This document shows, piece after piece, positions 6,953 to 8,977 of a stretch of 8,977 nt of DNA. The position numbers were made by a program, and so were the translations under genes. The stretch comes from Clostridia bacterium. Its GTDB lineage: Bacteria > Bacillota_A > Clostridia > Oscillospirales > Butyricicoccaceae. Under the pieces are notes generated by a model. It did no database searches. It saw only the letters and a program-made list of their open reading frames with translations, and was not told the DNA's origin. Location: positions 1 through 8,977 of the forward strand of contig JAFOHJ010000018.1 of NCBI GenBank assembly GCA_017421885.1, in the 5' to 3' direction. Position 1 is the first letter of the stretch. The number at the start of each line of letters is the position of its first letter.

Positions 6953-6994
6953 CAATTTTTTCGATATTTTTTTGCCTTTTTTATATTATTTTTT
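6943..6994 (-). repeat. Series of five phased A-tracts upstream of the ftsEX-operon promoter
   Basis: On the minus strand, runs of 6-7 A lie at 6989-6994, 6977-6982, 6967-6973, 6956-6961 and 6943-6949. Their centres are 9.5 to 12.5 bp apart, mean about 11.4. Spacing near the helical repeat gives bent DNA, and A-tracts upstream of -35 often contact RNA polymerase alpha subunits. The stretch also separates rsuA from the next operon and contains no hairpin terminator. Confidence 0.5.
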
Positions 6995-7702
6995 CAATCC
7001 GCAGGCAAAAAGCAGCGAATCTCGCTCTTTATCGGTCAATCGCCTGTACCCTCCGGGGCCAAGGCTGCCATCCATCGCTACTTCTCCGATAGATATTCTT
7101 CTCAGCGCTACCACCTTTTTGCCGCACTTTTCAAACATTCTTTTGACCTGATGGAACTTCCCTTCGCGCAGTGTAACAAGACATCTATGTGGATCTTCAC
7201 CTATCTCCAGTTTTGCAGGCATGGCTGTAAAGTCGGAAAACTCGATGCCTGATGCAAAGATTTCTATATCCTTCTCTTCGGCGGGCAGGTCAAGTGTCGC
7301 ATCATAGACCTTGTCCATATGATAACGGGGCGAGGTCAGCCTGTGGTTGAGTTCGCCGTCATCGGTAAGCAGCAGAAGGCCGGTGGTATCCTTGTCCAGC
7401 CTGCCCACTATGCCGAGGCTGCGCTTGCGCAGCTCTTCCGGCAGCAGCTCGGTAACCGAAGGGTCGCGTGTATCTTCGGTGGCCGACAGATATCCCGCAG
7501 GCTTATCCATCATGATATATACATACTTTTCATAGGCTACAGCCTTTCCGTCCAGGAACAGCGCTGCCTTTTCATCCACCTTTTTCTCAGGCAGGCGAAT
7601 CACCTCTCCATCCACAGTGACGCGTCCGCGTCTGATGGCTTCCTGCGCCTGAGTCCTTGAGATAGATGCCGAAGAAGCAAGCAGCTTGTCAAGTCTCATC
7701 AT
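6986..7702 (-). CDS. Ribosomal small subunit pseudouridine synthase, RsuA family
   Basis: This enzyme is predicted to isomerise a uridine in 16S rRNA, U516 in the E. coli enzyme RsuA. The 238-residue protein has an N-terminal S4 RNA-binding domain (about 3-45: LDKLLASSASISRTQAQEAIRRGRVTVDG). The catalytic domain carries the signature GRLDKDTTGLLLLTDDG (100-116) with catalytic Asp 103. MMDKPAG (64-70) and GKFHQVKRMF (181-190) are further RsuA/RluB/E/F motifs. The length and single S4 domain favour RsuA over the longer RluB, but the two are hard to separate by eye. ATG codons occur at 7702 and 7699. AGAGGTGA (7709-7716) is 6 nt before the first, which overlaps the preceding stop by one base (TAATG). 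This makes it the third gene of the mrnC operon. Confidence 0.92.
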   Translation of the reverse strand: MMRLDKLLASSASISRTQAQEAIRRGRVTVDGEVIRLPEKKVDEKAALFLDGKAVAYEKYVYIMMDKPAGYLSATEDTRDPSVTELLPEELRKRSLGIVGRLDKDTTGLLLLTDDGELNHRLTSPRYHMDKVYDATLDLPAEEKDIEIFASGIEFSDFTAMPAKLEIGEDPHRCLVTLREGKFHQVKRMFEKCGKKVVALRRISIGEVAMDGSLGPGGYRRLTDKERDSLLFACGLKK

Positions 7703-8508
7703 TACTTTTCACCTCTGATAGTGATAAGGGTTATCTCAGGGCGTGAGAAGAGCCTTACTGGCATAAGCGACATGCCTATACCGCGGTTGACATACACCAC
7801 GCCGCCGTCATTTTTTTCATAATATCCTCTGTAATACTGCTGAGAACCTTTGGGAAGAATGCGGTCAAGCAGGAATGGGATATACACCTGTCCGCCGTGA
7901 GAATGGCCCGAAAGCTGCAGCTCGGCACCGGTAACATAATCGGCAACATCAGGCTCGTGAGCTATAAGCAGATCAAAGCCATCGGTTATAAACCCCTGAA
8001 CATTTGGAGTATAATAAACATAGTCTGCCGCTCCAACAACATGAAGGCCATTGTGCAACCATACATCAGCATTCTCGAGCAGCGTAAAACCGCAGTCGGC
8101 AATGAGCTGAGGATAGACCCACTCTGCTCCTCCGCCTACATCGTGATTTCCTCGAACTGCCAGTTTGAATCGTGCTTCAATTCCTGCCAGCGCAGCACAG
8201 GCAACAGCCGTGTCTCCCTCATACTTACTTAAGTTGTCAAACAGATCGCCCAGAAAAAGAACGACATCTGGTTCGAGCTCGTTTATTCTGCCGGCAAGCT
8301 TTTCCATCTCATTGACATCGTTGCCAAGGCCGATGTGCGTATCGCCGAAAGCTACCACCCTGATATCTTCAGGAATATCGCTCTCTACCTCAAGTTCACT
8401 TACCTGGATCCATTTTGGTTCAACATATCTCATGTATCCCCACAGCGCCGCTGCCGCCAGCGCAAGGATAATGACCAGCAGAAAAAGCCTTCTCAGCAGC
8501 TTTTTCAT
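7702..8508 (-). CDS. Membrane-anchored metallophosphoesterase (YkuE/YaeI-like)
   Basis: This is a calcineurin-like phosphoesterase of 268 residues, tethered by one N-terminal helix (about 7-27) after the basic start MKKLLRR, which places the catalytic domain outside the cytoplasm. The bimetal motifs are complete: GDTH (D56, H58), GDLFD (D88), GNHD (N121, H122), AHEP (H184) and GHSHGG (H202, H204). RGIGMSLMPVRLFSRPEI near the end is typical of the YkuE/YaeI group. Members have been linked to lipid or nucleotide-lipid phosphoester cleavage, but the substrate cannot be told here. The longest ORF begins at a GTG (8538). The ATG at 8508 is preferred because it overlaps the mrnC stop (ATGA), has GAGGG (8519-8523) 10 nt upstream, and begins the signal anchor. 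It lies between two rRNA-processing genes without an obvious functional link. Confidence 0.92.
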   Translation of the reverse strand: MKKLLRRLFLLVIILALAAAALWGYMRYVEPKWIQVSELEVESDIPEDIRVVAFGDTHIGLGNDVNEMEKLAGRINELEPDVVLFLGDLFDNLSKYEGDTAVACAALAGIEARFKLAVRGNHDVGGGAEWVYPQLIADCGFTLLENADVWLHNGLHVVGAADYVYYTPNVQGFITDGFDLLIAHEPDVADYVTGAELQLSGHSHGGQVYIPFLLDRILPKGSQQYYRGYYEKNDGGVVYVNRGIGMSLMPVRLFSRPEITLITIRGEK

Positions 8509-8912
8509 AATCCAAGTTCCCTCTTGGATATCTGCCACAGCTCTTCGATGCGCTCGTTGCGGCCCAGGAGATAAAGATATCCAAACACAGCCTCAAGGCC
8601 GGTGGCATAGGCATAAACCTCAATTCCCGCATGCTTGGGCACCGTCTTGGGCTTGGAATTGCGTCCCCTTCCGAACACAGCCTTTTCTTCTTCATCAAAT
8701 ATTTCGAGCATGGCTCTGACACATTTATTCTGAGCTTCCGCACTTACGATGGCGACCGTGCGTCTGTGAGTCTCATGGGCCTTGTATACTCCGCTTCTGA
8801 CAACATAGCTTCTGGCCAGCAGTTCGTAAACACAGTCACCTATATGCGCAAGGGTGAGGGTGGGAAATGCCAGCACCTCTGCCTTTGTCATGTTTTCTCT
8901 GAAAAGTTCCAA
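8505..8912 (-). CDS. mrnC: Mini-ribonuclease III (23S rRNA maturation)
   Basis: Mini-III is an RNase III-like endonuclease without a dsRNA-binding domain; in B. subtilis it matures 23S rRNA ends. The small protein (135 residues from the chosen start, near the usual 130-145) has LAHIGDCVYELLAR with the catalytic Asp and Glu, FGRGRNSK, and the second acidic cluster in YATGLEAVFGYLYLLGRNERIEELW. The longest ORF starts at a GTG (8921) that lies inside the SD AGAGGTG (8919-8925), so it cannot be served by it. The TTG at 8912 has a 6-nt spacer and is preferred. An ATG at 8891 with a weak SD is another option and would leave a typical N-terminus (MTKAEVLAFPTLTLAHIGD). In many Firmicutes mrnC follows cysS; what precedes it here is outside the window. 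Confidence 0.93.
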   Translation of the reverse strand: MELFRENMTKAEVLAFPTLTLAHIGDCVYELLARSYVVRSGVYKAHETHRRTVAIVSAEAQNKCVRAMLEIFDEEEKAVFGRGRNSKPKTVPKHAGIEVYAYATGLEAVFGYLYLLGRNERIEELWQISKRELGL

Positions 8913-8918
8913 TTCTTT

Positions 8919-8925
8919 CACCTCT
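8919..8925 (-). promoter_or_regulatory. Ribosome binding site deciding the mrnC start
   Basis: AGAGGTG on the minus strand is the only strong SD near the mrnC 5' end. It contains the GTG of the longest ORF and lies 6 nt before an in-frame TTG at 8912. This points to TTG initiation, which would keep translation modest. Confidence 0.55.
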
Positions 8926-8933
8926 TGTGATCT

Positions 8934-8956
8934 TATTCTGTCAATATCACAGAATA
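8934..8956. repeat. Perfect 8-bp inverted repeat in the mrnC leader (operator or 5' hairpin)
   Basis: The plus strand reads TATTCTGT, a 7-base spacer CAATATC, then ACAGAATA; the arms pair perfectly. It lies between the -10 box (8961-8966) and the SD (8919-8925), around the expected transcription start. No T-tract follows, so it is not an intrinsic terminator. A repressor operator or a 5' stem-loop are the likely roles. Confidence 0.5.
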
Positions 8957-8960
8957 CCTT

Positions 8961-8966
8961 ATTATA
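8961..8966 (-). promoter_or_regulatory. Probable -10 element of the mrnC operon promoter
   Basis: The minus strand shows TATAAT within an AT-rich run, about 50 nt before the mrnC start. A -35 box at 17-bp spacing would fall at about 8984-8989, beyond the window, so the promoter is only half visible. A TTGACA at 8939-8944 lacks a matching -10 and overlaps the dyad. Confidence 0.45.
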
Positions 8967-8977
8967 TATAATACCAC

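Noticed and set aside
5925..7151. Plus-strand ORF of 408 codons covering the regulator, the intergenic region and the end of rsuA
   Set aside because: It is a shadow of the regulator and rsuA. It runs through the T-rich intergenic region, giving a Phe-rich stretch, and has no family resemblance.
8939..8944. TTGACA as the -35 box of mrnC
   Set aside because: At 16-18 bp downstream there is only the SD region (AGAGGTGAAAG) and no -10-like hexamer. The TTGACA overlaps the dyad spacer and right arm by chance.
1..8977. Mobile element, defence system, CRISPR array or tRNA/rRNA gene
   Set aside because: All genes are conserved housekeeping families in uniform orientation with similar codon use. 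No transposase, integrase, direct repeat array or cloverleaf was seen.

Overview
The window reads as a housekeeping stretch of a low-to-mid GC Gram-positive chromosome, most likely a Clostridia member of the Oscillospiraceae/Ruminococcaceae type. This placement is inferred from gene order (greA-lysS; regulator-ftsE-ftsX-M23-ctpA; mrnC) and protein style, not from a database search. All ten genes lie on the minus strand, so the operons read from high to low coordinates. No RNA gene, mobile element, CRISPR array or sign of recent transfer was seen, and no gene-free stretch exceeds about 210 bases.

Operon 1 (about 8966 to 6986): mrnC (Mini-ribonuclease III, 23S rRNA maturation), a membrane-anchored YkuE/YaeI-like metallophosphoesterase and an RsuA-family 16S rRNA pseudouridine synthase. 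The genes are joined by ATGA and TAATG overlaps. A -10 box sits at the window edge, followed by a 23-bp perfect dyad in the leader. No intrinsic terminator follows rsuA.

Operon 2 (about 6952 to 1624): an A-tract-rich intergenic region carries a good sigma-A promoter. It drives a PucR/CdaR-type regulator, ftsE, ftsX, a coiled-coil M23 (LytM) peptidase with all zinc ligands intact, and a CtpA-type S41 protease with PDZ domain. The operon ends at a two-part hairpin terminator. The genes are packed within 18 nt or overlap. This looks like a peptidoglycan-remodelling module: the FtsEX ATPase/permease would gate the periplasmic-side hydrolase, and the S41 protease may clear or process it.

Operon 3 (about 1597 to 1 and beyond): a perfect-consensus promoter (TTGACA, 17 bp, TATAAT) drives greA and then lysS, which runs off the left edge.

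Several starts were moved from the longest ORF because the longest version begins inside or directly next to its own Shine-Dalgarno sequence (regulator, M23 peptidase, metallophosphoesterase, mrnC). No clearly new system was found. The most testable ideas are control of ftsEX by a co-transcribed PucR-type regulator, and proteolysis of the M23 hydrolase by the neighbouring CtpA.
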